Source of the DNA: Branchiostoma belcheri
Lineage: Eukaryota > Chordata > Leptocardii > Amphioxiformes > Branchiostomatidae
DNA: 64,000 bases
Assembly: GCF_001625305.1 (NCBI RefSeq)
Contig: NW_017802403.1
Span: forward strand, 238,994-302,993
Direction: 5' to 3'
The notes beneath the pieces are model-generated. The model searched no databases and was not told the origin of the DNA. It worked only from the letters and a program-made list of their open reading frames with translations. Of the stretch, positions 32,453 through 43,324 are shown piece by piece (the stretch's first letter is position 1; every line of letters begins with the position of its first letter). Position numbers and translations under genes: made by a program.

Positions 32453-32900
32453 GTAGAGAACTTTATTGCGCAACAGTTGTACATGGTACAAAGTATGGCA
32501 TCTACTAACTTAAGTAAGTACATGTCAACTACATTGTCATAAGGCTAACCTAACTAATACAAAAGTGGGTGGCTAGTATGAGATAGGTATCAACTTACAC
32601 AATCGTTGGAGGAGTTTCTAATATCCATACAGTCTTTAATTTATATCCCTACGTATAGCATGTAGGGGTTGTCACAAGTCAATATGTATTTAAATTTGCT
32701 TTTCAAGTTCATCGTGGCAAATGCTGGAAAGGAATCTGATAGTCTAGTGTATAGTGTACATGTATTGCGTATATCAATATATTTAGGACACACAATTAGA
32801 AAGTGATATTCGTCCTCAATATATAATAAGCTCTGGACAATCATATAGACATACTCGTAGACATTAATCTGTAACATATCTCAAAGTGATTGAGGGTGGC
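32453..32900 (-). pseudogene. LINE 3' end with ORF2 C-terminal relic
   Basis: The minus frame 32,877-32,641 contains IEDEYHFLIVCPKYIDIRN, the E-D-E-x-H-F-L-x-x-C-x-x-Y-x-x-x-R motif that ends many LINE ORF2 proteins. The DNA then runs into the shared tail ending TGCGCAATAAAG at 32,453. It is 5'-truncated. Confidence 0.7.
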
Positions 32901-33429
32901 AGAACATGCTATTTTCTGTTTAGTGTAACACAGGTTTTGAAGATTGAATACTTGACAGTACTTGACCTTATGCTCAACAGTAGGTTAGATCTTCTGCTTT
33001 GGTACTAATGACTATGCTCTCCTATAACAGTATAACAGTTTATTCATAAAAACTAGCCTCGCAGACTGCACAAAAATATGCTGAATAACACTGATTTTTT
33101 ACAGTTACTTATCAGGCAAGTACCAATTAACAATTGAAATACATTTACAGACACACGAACAAAACATTACAAAAAGCCTCACATGGGCACTATGATACAT
33201 GTAATAATACATATAATACATGTAAAGATTTAACATACCAGTATCTCCTATCAAAACACATTGTATAGAAATGAAATACACCAGTGTTACTTTTCTGTAC
33301 TTGGATCTGTGTGTTCATGTTGTCACGCAGTCTACAAAATGTCAACGCTTTATTTCGTGTCAGGCAGACCCAACTTAGCTGAGGTGGGTGACAATTCTGC
33401 CATCTGTTGTGTTTATACTATGAGTTATG

Positions 33430-33620
33430 AAGTTTATTGCAAATTCATGCCCGGAGGGGGGGGCTAATTAAAGATTACAAACAGAAAAGAACAATGAAAC
33501 GTAGTATAAAATAACTAAAATCTACATGATAAAAGGTAGTTGTCTAGAGCTATAGCTATGTATAAAACTATGTCTAAGGGGTTTGACTTCTCTTTTTCAG
33601 ACCATGGAAGACGTCTCTTA
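33430..33620 (-). mobile_element. LINE 3' tail abutting the NTase-TPR gene
   Basis: The minus strand reads CGGGCATGAATTTGCAATAA then ACTTCATAA. It is nearly identical to 37,750-37,900 over 150 bases. It begins about 45 bases after the NTase-TPR stop codon, so it probably supplies part of that gene's 3' UTR. Its AATAAA (33,433-33,438) may act as the polyadenylation signal. Confidence 0.65.
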
Positions 33621-33664
33621 TGAGACTTCCTGCATATGCATTTACATTTTTGTGGTAGTTCATT

Positions 33665-36522
33665 TCATCTACACGGCTTATTTGAAGCCGCACGTGCCAA
33701 CATCATTTCCGTGCTAGTAATATTAGGATGAGCTGTGTCTTCACCATACACAGATTTGTACATCTGCAGAGCCTGTTCATAGTACTGAATGGCTTGTCTG
33801 TAATCCCCCAAACTATGATAAGCAAATCCAATGTTATTGAGTCCGTTAGAAATATTAGGATGTGCTACATTTGGACCATGAATGGATTTTTCCATCTGCA
33901 GTGCCTGATCAAGGTACGCTATTGCCTTCCGATGATTGCCTAGGCCTAACCAAGCTGTCCCCAGGTTATTAAGGCTATTGGCAATGGTTGTATGCGGTTT
34001 ATCAGGACCATAGACCGTTTGTAAAATTTGCAGCGCTTCTTCGTAGCATCTGATTGCTTCCTTATGATTCTTCGAGATCCACCAAGCAGACCCGAGGTTA
34101 TCAAGAGCACCGGCAGTGTCAGGGTGTGCGTCGGTATGGAGTCTTCTTCTCATATCCACTCCCTGTTGTGCGTACTTGATTGCCTGCATTGGGTCCAGAT
34201 TTTTCCACGATGTTGAAAGACTACTAAGTGAATGTGCAATGTAGGGATGTGCTGCCGTCTCGCCATACAAAATCCTGTACGTTTTCAGCGCTAACTCTGC
34301 GTAATAGATAGACTTCTGAGGATTCCCCAGCTTATGCAAGGTTGCTCCCAGCATGTTTAAAGATACCGCTATATCGCCATGAGCTGTATACTGACCATAC
34401 AAAATATTCCTCATCTTCAGGCCTTGTTCAAGAAAGTTGATGGCTTTCTTATGCTCACCCTTATTGCCCCAAACTAAACCTATGTTGTGAAACGCGGTGG
34501 CAATATCGGGATGTGCTTTTCCCTCATGGAAATTCTGATGCATTTCCAATAACTGTTCGAATTGGCGGAGTGCTTGCTCGTAGTTATCAAGCTTATCATA
34601 AGACAACCCTAGCAAGGTTAGTGCATCAGTAATACCAGAGTGTACGTCAGAGTTTGTTGTATCCTGGTCATTAACTACCCTGTACATGGCCAGTCCTTTC
34701 TCTGAGTAACTAATTACCTTCCCAAAATCAGCCAAGTCGTAATAGACTGACCCAAGCTTGACTAAGCACATGGCAATATCAGGATGGTCAGTAGTCGGTG
34801 CATGAAGTTTCCGGTACTTTTGCAGTGCTCTTTGGAAGCAGCCGATTGCCTTTGTCATGCTTGTGTGATCTCCCAAGTTTTTCAACGCTGATCCCGAATT
34901 GATTTCAATGTGGCCATCCACCAGACGGACCTTTGCATAACATCTGAGAGCTTCTCTGTCATATCCTAACAAGAGGTACATGTCCCCTTTCACTGATGGT
35001 GAGTTTTCAAATAATGTTATGTTATTCAGCAGGCCATTTTGACTGAGGAGACATGGTTCATGTGACAGATACTGGTTTAAAGGTATCGCTGTTAAGTAAT
35101 ATCTGAACAGCTGGTTTACATCAGGAATGTGGAACACCTTTTGTAATTCAATGCTCTGTTCATCACTGTTCTGTTGCGATGTTTTGAATGTTGACAAGGC
35201 TGACAAGTTCTCCTTCTGTCCGCCATTTTCAATGTAGGTTCTGAGCCTGAGTTCTGCTGAGATGCTGACCAGTACCTTCAGGTGGTGCGCATTTTCTGCA
35301 CTGATAATTTCTTTAGTTTCCATCTCTTCAATTGTTTGCCAAACCGTAGAGGGTACAATATTTGAACTAAGTGCCAAAATGTCAACTGCAAGTGATGGAG
35401 AGCGGTAGATTTGTTTCTTTACATCTAATAAGACGGCAGTTGGTCTTTGAATTAGCGCGTTTTTAAAATTCTCGCGAATCGTCTGCTTTGCCAGTTGTTG
35501 AGCCATTTCTCCACCACTGGTCAGCAGTCTTTCGGCCACAAGGGCGCCATAGTCATCCACTAAACTCTGCTCTCCCGTGATCAAACAGACATTTCTCAGG
35601 ACGCTACAGAGGTGATACCCTTCCTTCAGGTACAGCGAAAAGTCTGTTTCTAAGATACCAGCCATGTTCTTCGGGGTGCGGATGAGTTCACTTCCTTGCC
35701 TGCCCAGTGGAGTCTTGCTGGCTTTTGGCATGAAACCATCATAGGCAAACCCACGTGGTGTAACAGAGTCATAGTACCAGTTGTCATGTGGGTCATTCAG
35801 ACTTTTTATCGCCAAGGCTGGGAGGATGGTTTCTCCCAGATTGACCACCTTGAGGTGTAGGAAGTGAGTCAATCGTCGGAAATACGTGACATTTCCTCCT
35901 TTTTCCTCGTCTACTAAGATGGCAAACTCCAGGTCCGAGTACGGAGTTACCAGTCCTGCGGCCTGTGAACCCAAACCTATCAGGGCATACTTACAAGGAG
36001 GGGGACCCATTATTGAGATACACTCATCTACTAGCTGTATTATAAACTTCTTCCTGCCTTTTGTAATTTTCTCAAACAACTGCCTGACAGAGTCAGCCCT
36101 ATCGGCTTCCATCCGATGCACTTGCTTTCTTCTAAGTTCTTTTGCTTCTATCATATTTACGAACGTTACAAACATCTGTTCCTCCTCCTTATTATCATCA
36201 AGAAAGGGGAACCTCTGTTCGTAAAGTGATTCTACTTCTAGCTTGATTTGTTTGCGGACTTTGTTTAGCTGTTTCTTGTGATTCTTCGTTTCATGTGGAT
36301 TCCCTTTCTGATCTATCTTTAAGGCATGTTTAAGAAACAGCACTTCTGTTTCTTTAATTGCATTTTTAAGGGTCTCATCGTGTACCTTTGACCTGGCCAG
36401 TGATGCATGGTATAGTGCTGCTGCCTTGACAAAGTCTCCCCCGTCTCCTGTTTGACAGCCTCGCCTGCAGTAGACATCGCCCAACTTGTGCAGAGGCAGG
36501 ACTTCATTTTCATACTGTACAC
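33665..36522 (-). CDS. NTase-TPR terminal exon (NTase, linker, TPR array)
   Basis: The acceptor ATCCTACAG lies just before 36,522. The exon's first two bases (GT) complete a Gly codon with the G ending the previous exon. The frame is open for 951 codons to TGA at 33,665-33,667. It carries the GS..SDLE active-site motif (DNA near 35,925-35,970) and the TPR array (33,700-35,000). Confidence 0.92.
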
Positions 36523-39500
36523 CTGTAGGATCTGTAAGATACCGGCTTTGAGCAGTTGTTCACACGCTGATTTCTCAATTTGGCATTTTATAACGATCTA
36601 ATCATTGTGAACATATTATTATATCAGTAATCATACTCCCGTAAATAATTTCTTCAGGTTGGAAGATACTTTTTAGGGTATAGAATTTTCTTCATACACA
36701 ACCAGTAAGGTTCTCACCTGCTTACGTTTACTTTGGCGTTAAATAGCGGCGAGTTGCAGAACTCCAGTCAGAAGATCTGAGGAAGGTGTCTGATAGACAT
36801 CGAAACGTAAGCAGGTGAGAACCTTACTGGTTGTGTATGAAAAAAATTCTATACCCTAAGTTATCATACTCATCTGTAGACAGGTAAGGTCTAATCTGAA
36901 TTGATTGGTTTGGGGCTATTTTCTCCTTTTTTACTCTTCGACGCTGACTTTCATCGCCCACTTTGGCATACAGCTACCTGCTAATATAGTTAACATTAAC
37001 ATTCGAATTTTGACCAGATCTTACATACCTCTGGCATGTACAAGCCTGAGTGCTGATGCAAAGTGCTTCTCTGCCGAGTCCAGGTCTCCCCTCTGTACAG
37101 CCTTGTTACCTTTCTGAAGGTGTTCATCGTACTGCCTATGGAGAGTAATATAAACAGATTAGGGGAAGTTCCTGATCTTTCAGGCCATCAATTATCGGTT
37201 CAGAACACTAAATAAAAAAGTGTGGCGTCGTTTGGTGTAGTAGTAGATCACTGGACTATGAAGCGGGAAGACCCGTGTTCGATTCTAGGTCGTACCCTAA
37301 CAAGCCCCGACGTTATACATTTTCCTTGGGGAATGTACTTTACACAACTTTCTTTACTTCACTCACGTTAAAATGAGTACCTAGCTTCGGTTAGGGACGT
37401 CTTATCGGATGGGACGTTAAATGGAGGAGATGTTTGAGGCGATACACACCTCAAGCACTTTTAAGAACCCACGTGTTCTACCGTCTAGCGAGTGATTGTC
37501 ATCGTATACGTTTTTCTCATAAATTCGACAACAATGTTCGACCGAAGAAACGTTTTGTTAGTTTTACCAAGAACGATGTTAACTTACCTGGTATTGTCTT
37601 CTGTAGAAAGACTCTGGGACGTGTCTAATGTTTTACCGCTGACGTGGTCAGGGTCAGCTGACAGTTCGCTGCTTGTTGGCTTAATCTGAAACATGAAGAA
37701 TGGTGTAAGTATCTTAACGTTAACCCTTGTCCTGCTGGATCCAAATATATATATTGAGAAGTTTATTGCAAATTCATGCCCGGGGGGCTAATTGCAGATT
37801 ACAAACATAAAAGAACAATGAAACGTAGTATAAAATAACTAAAATCTACATGATAAAAGGTAGTTGTCTAGAGCTATAGCTATGTCTAAAACTATGTCTA
37901 AGGGGTTTGACTTCTCTTTTTTAGACCATGGTAGACGTAATGTCCCACCTTTTCTAAAATTAGTGGGTTTTGGGAGGTTAAAAGAAGAATAGTTTTTTCT
38001 TGGTCTGTAAGTTTAGTAAAATTGGGGTAAATTGTAGAAGTTTGAATAGTTAACTCATTTCGAGCGTTGCTATGAAAGGAACAATTTGAGATAAAGTGTA
38101 TTTTATCTTCCACGGCCTTTGCATTACAATATTTACAAATATTTATATACATAAATATATATATGGGTTGCACATACAGTACCATCTATATAGTGCCTTG
38201 TGTATGTACGATTTGCGGGTGTTTCTCGTGCAACACATCACACCGCAGCGAAACGCAACGAATGCGGAAGTAAGTCAGGGGTCTGTGACCTGATTACGAC
38301 TTCAAATTACTTAAAAATATTGTGTAAAAAAGTCCAGCGGGACTTACATACATACAGAAAATAGAGCTGTTTGATAAAGACGCTAATCAGGCAGAAGTGC
38401 ACGACAATGATTTCATTTGGATTTTTTTCATCACCTTCATTTAATTTTGTAACCGCTATATATGTAAATTACGTTAAGTGTGCAATTTAGCCAATGGCTA
38501 CAAGTTCTTGTTTATTCTTTTATAAATAAAATATTTGATTTCAGATTGATTGATTGATTTAGTAGGCTTCTTCTTTGATTTGAAAACATGTCTGGATAAG
38601 CCCATATATATATTAACCTGTTACTTACTGGTTCAACTGTTATGTGTCCAAAACACAATAAGATATTTTGATGTTGACCCAAGCATTAATTTTTGATACA
38701 AAATAACTTACACCTCTCTAAAACTGCCTAAGTAAAAAAAAAACATTCAATTTAACAATTTCACAAATTACAATGATCTAGCTTTACATGTGGTCTTAGC
38801 ATCTGGGACTGCCCAACCTTTAAGCTGTAAATTCATTCGTTATATAACTTGTATTTGTCTTTGTCTTTTCTTTCTTTCTGTGGTGAGGCTAAATATTAGC
38901 AACTAATGCAAGGTATACTCTTGCCAGCTTACTATTAGTTATACTGTTAGCTTCCTGCTAGCTATACAGCATTGGACTTAAGCTAAGATACTGTTAGTAA
39001 ATTTCTACTGTAAAGGCTACTTACTTTCCTACGAGTATCATTTCCTTCTCCCAATACGTCACCGTAAGCCCCTGTCCATGTGTTGAACTCCATACTACCC
39101 GCCTGGTTGTAAGTTACGGTCGGGTTGCTCCGAAAGAAGTGTGTCGGGGGGCGAGACGGCTGTAGAAAAGGCACGGCTCAGGTTACCTGTAAGGCTCGAA
39201 ATGAGTTTGATGGGGGGGGGGTGACCAACGGGAAAAAGTCAGCAGTGTGCAGAGGTCAAATTTGTCTCACAATTAAGTTTCTATTCGTAAAGAAAGGTAG
39301 GCGTAACCTAAATCTGGTCAAAGTGCTCCTGGTCGGGTGGTATTTGGAAACAAATTTGGGGAAAAGTTTAGGGACTAGGAACCCAGCTGCTACTTCAAAT
39401 ATTTACATAAGCACGACGCCCAAACATAGTCACTCAAGATGGTTTGGGCGTATCATATTACCTTCACCGATGTACATAAACAGTATCCAAACTTACTTTT

Positions 39501-39565
39501 ACTCCGACCCTTGAGCTGATCAAGGCCTCCAGAAGCTTCTGAAGTTTGTCTGCTAGACTGGCCAT
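33665..39565 (-). CDS. Nucleotidyltransferase-TPR repeat protein, five coding exons
   Basis: Exons in transcript order are 39,565-39,497, 39,159-39,025, 37,685-37,588, 37,135-37,029 and 36,522-33,665. All borders are GT..AG and phases agree (0, 0, 2, 1), giving 1088 residues. A short N-terminal helical part ([11 protein letters not shown]) precedes a first TPR pair ([20 protein letters not shown]). A GlnD/DUF294-like nucleotidyltransferase follows at about 315-340, with GLGSQAAG then SDLE: Gly-Ser plus an Asp-x-Glu metal site. A helical linker precedes about nine 44-residue TPRs of kinesin-light-chain type, each opening near HPDIA. The natural substrate is unknown. TPRs suggest protein binding, and the NTase might modify a partner, but that is inference. 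Expanded in amphioxus as far as I recall. The motif residues look intact. Confidence 0.88.
36675..36868. mobile_element. Foldback Penelope-derived element with hammerhead-like core
   Basis: Arms of about 56 bp read TAGGGTATAGAATTTTCTTC..ACACAACCAGTAAGGTTCTC and close with their inverse. Between them, plus strand 36,777-36,807 reads CTGAGGA, GGTGTC-TGATA-GACATC, GAAAC. This hammerhead-type core also resembles the Penelope copy at 51.3-51.95 kb. It sits in the intron between NTase-TPR exons 4 and 5. Confidence 0.65.
37029..37135 (-). CDS. NTase-TPR exon 4
   Basis: Acceptor CTCCATAG, donor AGAG|GTATGTAA, 107 bp. Encodes [20 protein letters not shown] and [15 protein letters not shown], a clear TPR. 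Phases fit both neighbours. Confidence 0.85.
37221..37500 (+). mobile_element. tRNA-derived SINE
   Basis: The head resembles a tRNA, with A-box-like TGGTGTAGTAG and a B box GTTCGATTC, 60 bases apart in all. A tRNA-unrelated body follows (CTTTACTTCACTCACGTTAA, CTTCGGTTAGGGACGTC, GGACGTTAAATGGAGG) that resembles conserved SINE central domains. It lies in an NTase-TPR intron, antisense to the gene. Confidence 0.65.
37588..37685 (-). CDS. NTase-TPR exon 3
   Basis: Acceptor CATGTTTCAG, donor CCAG|GTAAGTT, 98 bp. Encodes [20 protein letters not shown], a polar Ser/Asp-rich linker. Confidence 0.75.
37745..38185 (-). pseudogene. LINE 3' end with ORF2 C-terminal relic
   Basis: The minus frame 38,185-37,898 reads [20 protein letters not shown] then [17 protein letters not shown]. 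The C-x-x-C..VED-x-IHF-x-x-x-C motif is the usual LINE C-terminus. The 3' UTR ends TTTGCAATAAACTTC at about 37,757. It lies in the NTase-TPR intron between exons 2 and 3. Confidence 0.75.
38165..38310 (+). repeat. Dispersed repeat (CACATACAGTACCATCTATA), copy 2
   Basis: Partner of the 21,125 copy; about 85% alike by eye over 120 bases. Confidence 0.55.
39025..39159 (-). CDS. NTase-TPR exon 2
   Basis: Acceptor CTTTTCTACAG, donor GGAAA|GTAAGTAG, 135 bp, phase 0 at both ends. Encodes [13 protein letters not shown] and [20 protein letters not shown]. Confidence 0.75.
39497..39565 (-). CDS. NTase-TPR first coding exon
   Basis: ATG at 39,565 in the context CACATCATGGCC. Encodes [20 protein letters not shown] and GVK, donor AAA|GTAAGTTT. 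The ATG is the only start that joins exon 2 in phase. The 23 residues form an amphipathic Leu-rich helix. Confidence 0.75.
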
Positions 39566-39618
39566 GATGTGATGTTTGGTAGGACGTCAGTTCTGTGAAT
39601 GTCTTGTCCTTTGTACGA

Positions 39619-39630
39619 TTATAAAAGGCA
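39619..39630 (-). promoter_or_regulatory. Possible TATA box of NTase-TPR gene
   Basis: The minus strand reads CTTTTATAATCG about 55 bases before the ATG, which leaves room for a short 5' leader. Weakly supported by position only. Confidence 0.3.
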
Positions 39631-39839
39631 CAGGTGAAGTGACGACCAAATGAACATAGTCTATACCTCTGCGACCCCAAGCTTAGTCCGAGAAGCAAGA
39701 AAGCACTGAACAGATAGTTCTTCACGTTGTTTTGCTGCTTGATTGTAACAGCCCGTTGTTCCAATGAACCTTCGTTCGTGTTACGAGCTGTTGTCAACGA
39801 CAGGCTGCACAAGGAAAGGGGATCTCCATGACACACTAT

Positions 39840-41659
39840 CTGACGTCATCAGGTGTCAGCAGTAAACAATGCCATTATTTACGAAGGTCTGGCTAAAAAT
39901 AACCCCGTATTTTTTAATGCCGTGTTTCTGACGGTGTCAGAAAAATCACTTGCAAACTCAGACTTGGAAGAGTTGAAAATTGACATCTAGTTTGGCCATA
40001 GTTTGTATTTTAGCATGCGTGTAGTTAAAAAAGGCAGGTGCCTAAAGGCAAATATTTACGATTGGCTATAGGCGCAGCCGAACAGTAGCCAACCTCGTCG
40101 ACCTCCGGCCGACCTTGATCCGAACCTACTCCAAAACATGATCGGGGGAGTTCGGTTAGTGTCCGAAGGCAATGTTTTAGGTATGTGTGACGGGGCTCGA
40201 AGCTAAAAGTATACCTCATATTTTACAATTCTAATTCTAATACTAGAAAGGTAACGTTAACATTTGCAAAGCAAATGCATAATGTTTACTTTCGCATATG
40301 GTGTGCTCTGCTAATTACTCAAACTCAAACACTCAATACTCTTACTCAAACACATTCATATATATGAATATGGACAGGGGTCTCGTAAGTCTCTTACTGC
40401 TATAAAATTGCAACATGATGTAACCCTACACCAGTTACAATGGTGACAGACGTCTGGTTTGGGTCATTGACCATTTGTTTGGAGAAGAAGAAAAGGAAGA
40501 AGAAACAGAGCAAAAGCAATTATTTTCCTTCTGCGGAGGTAAACTTGAAAATACAACTGACACATATCTCCACTATGTTAATCAACTGGAATTTACATCA
40601 AGACAGTTGCATTTTTATTTAAACCTATAAGGCTTTAAGCCTATAACGAAAGCACAAATGAGTGACTTTAAAATTATCCTACCACTTTTTCTGGTTTTCC
40701 ATTTTTGCGTATCCTGTGGCGACCAAGTTCTGTATGGAAAGAAAATCAGGTGAATTTTCTAGACTTTTTTGGTGGAGAAACCGTCTTGGTTAACAAGTCT
40801 GGCTAGGTGAGGTTTTATTTATCATCAAAATTCTGTTGTTTTTCAGGAAGAAAGATAGGATTTTTTTACTGCCATAACTGCTTTTCTTTCAATTAGCTCA
40901 CTCCAACATTACTTCATGGTTGAAGATAACCGTACACCTACACCAGTTACAATGGTGACAGACGTCTGGTTCGGGTCATTGACCTTATTGTACCTTGCGA
41001 GAACATGATACATTTTCTATCTCAAAGTTATGAATTAAGTAACATACCCATATTGTTCAAGATGGAAGGAAGTTGATTACTAGTACCACTACTTTTGCTG
41101 TTACACTTGCTGTTACATTAAGTTCTAAGGTAGAATGCTCTGTATGATGTTACTGGAAGTTAAACATGTTTATATATGACAGCACTTTGTAAAGTTAGGC
41201 CTTAGTCACCAACAGACATTCTATGGCGTTGCACAAGCACACGCACAAGTTGCATTGCTACAAGTAAAAAAATGCTGCCTTTTATTGTTTATTCGGAAGT
41301 TACACAGTAAGTGATGTCAAATACCTTGTGTCTAATACGTACGCCTTGGTGTTTAGCTCCCACATATTAGGTTTAGTTTACTAACTGTGTTGGAATCTAG
41401 TTCATTTCTCCATAGAGAATCAAATCTTATCTAAGTTTAGTATGTTTAGTAATTATCGTATGTATCTTTGTTGTTTGGTTTGTTTTTTATGATCACATTT
41501 TGCCCTTGTTTGGTAAACCTTTTTAGAATAAAGTATTGATTTGGATTACGTTTTTACGATGTTAATTAATCTTACTTATTAAAACGTCATCTGTCGAAGG
41601 ATTGGCTTTAGCCTTGGGTTAGAAATCCTGTTCAATTCAAACAAGAGTTCCGAGATCTC
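39840..41659. other. No gene; one spaced direct repeat
   Basis: Intergenic between the NTase-TPR start and the orphan gene. A block at 40,071-40,160 (GCGCAGCCGAACAGTAGCC) is related to 57,660-57,780. The only other structure seen is the duplicate at 40,424 and 40,936. Confidence 0.4.
40424..40983 (+). repeat. Two ~48-bp direct copies 512 bp apart
   Basis: ACACCAGTTACAATGGTGAC followed by AGACGTCTGGTTYGGGTCAT occurs at 40,424-40,472 and 40,936-40,983 with one mismatch. The DNA between them is unique as far as I can see. Confidence 0.75.
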
Positions 41660-42371
41660 ATACCTCCATGAAATATGGGCTTGCTTTGTTAATTATGTCC
41701 TCATTAATTATGCAAATAAGCTCTACATTAACATATTATATGCATAGCGATGCAAACCTTTAAGTAACTTACACATGTTACAGGTATAAAATTCCCATCA
41801 TTCACCAATAAGGATTCACAGAATTTTCACATTAATTGTGCAAATTAGGTCATCATTTGCATAATTGGTATCTGTTGATGTTCCGCCTGCCACAGATTAA
41901 ATAGATTACATGTATAGCAGTACCATTATATGAAACACTGTAATTATAGAATTCCCTCATTAATTATGCAAATGAAGTCCTCATTTGCATAATTTGCATT
42001 TAATCATGTACAACTGTCTCTCAGGTACCTACACACCAAAAATGATGAAAATACGTTGTTCCAATCTGGACATATTGGCTTTGAAAGTTTTTACCAGAAA
42101 CTAACCTGCAGTTCCAGAACAAGCTGCTAGGAGGACCAAACTTACGCCACTTATTCCTGACAGGGCAAGCTATATGTCACCAAAAAATCAAGACCATAGC
42201 TTGTTCAGGACAAAAGATACAAAAATCGGAAGTTATGCTGCAGTACCAAGGTCAACCACCAGGAGGCCCATACTTGACCTTGACCTTTGTCTTTCCAAGA
42301 CTTACCATCATACCAAATATCATCACAATCCATAAAGGCGTTCTGAAGTTATGCTGACTACAAAGTTGCGG

Positions 42372-42426
<55 letters not shown>

Positions 42427-42468
42427 GACACGCCAAAAACAATACCTCCATTTTTCATGGAGGTAATA
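41660..42468. mobile_element. DNA element with ATTACCTCCATGAAA ends
   Basis: It starts ATACCTCCATGAAATATGG and ends with the inverse, ATTTTTCATGGAGGTAAT. Repeated ATTATGCAAAT motifs lie in the left half and a (CA)n tract at 42,374-42,421 near the right end. No coding capacity. This type of terminus is, as I recall, frequent in amphioxus non-coding DNA. Confidence 0.6.
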
Positions 42469-42829
42469 ATGAACAACGTAAAACTTGCACTTCACGCGTA
42501 CAATAGAGACCACCTTACATGTACTTTGGCCTCACGCCAAGCTCGTGGTGTGCAAAGCTTCAGGCCAAAGTTCTAGTAGCCTGGCTACTTGTAGGTAAAC
42601 ATTTTGCTCTGTAAACTTATTTAGGCTACAGGTACTTGTACTTTGTAAGGCCTGCCTCCAGACAGAACGGGGCAGCTTCTATTTTGCACATGTTTGTCAC
42701 CTTGGCTGGCCAATTTCAAGGCATGTGACAAAATGACCTCTGGACTTTTGTCTGAACGTTAGGTGAGAGGGACGCCATTTTACCAGTGCCTGTAAGAGGG
42801 TTGTATCTGTCCTTAATTAAATAAATAAA

Positions 42830-43324
42830 ATGGCTGAACAAGTTGCTCAAGCAGGTCAGGCAAACGCCCAGCCTGTGATAGAAATGATGGCTGAGTGGGG
42901 CCGGGTCTACCTGCGCATCACCGATGTTTGGTTGGCTCGTGGCATGGCTATAGGTGCGTTCTACCTGGCCAACAGGTACCTAACTATGAGGGCTATCCGT
43001 CGGGCTGTTGAGAGGAGGGACCCCGACAACCCCGACCAGGCAGCCGACCCACAGGTGGGCTTGGAGGCAGAGGTGGACTCCCTCCTGGTTCCTGTCATCT
43101 TCTACTCCCAGCTGGGCTACCAATACTTCACCTCCATCCAGGGTGGCCTCAAGGCCTGCCTACAGACAGAGCTGGAGAAGGTCGGCTATAAGGAACCCAT
43201 CGACGTGAGCGTGGAGAAGTGGGAGCTACCAAACCTGCCGGAGGGGGGAGCAGGGCCGCTAATGGGGATGATGGGGGAGGAGAGAGTTCTGGGCTGGCTG
43301 GGTGAGTTTTTCCTACCGGAAAAG
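42830..43324 (+). CDS. Orphan gene exon 1
   Basis: GC-rich coding exon (165 codons), donor GAAAAG|GTGGGT. A GTGAGT 20 bases earlier is a possible alternative donor, but it would break phase with exon 2. Confidence 0.8.

Noticed and set aside
37221-37290. A free-standing tRNA gene
   Set aside because: The A and B boxes are tRNA-like, but the acceptor ends do not pair and a SINE body follows.
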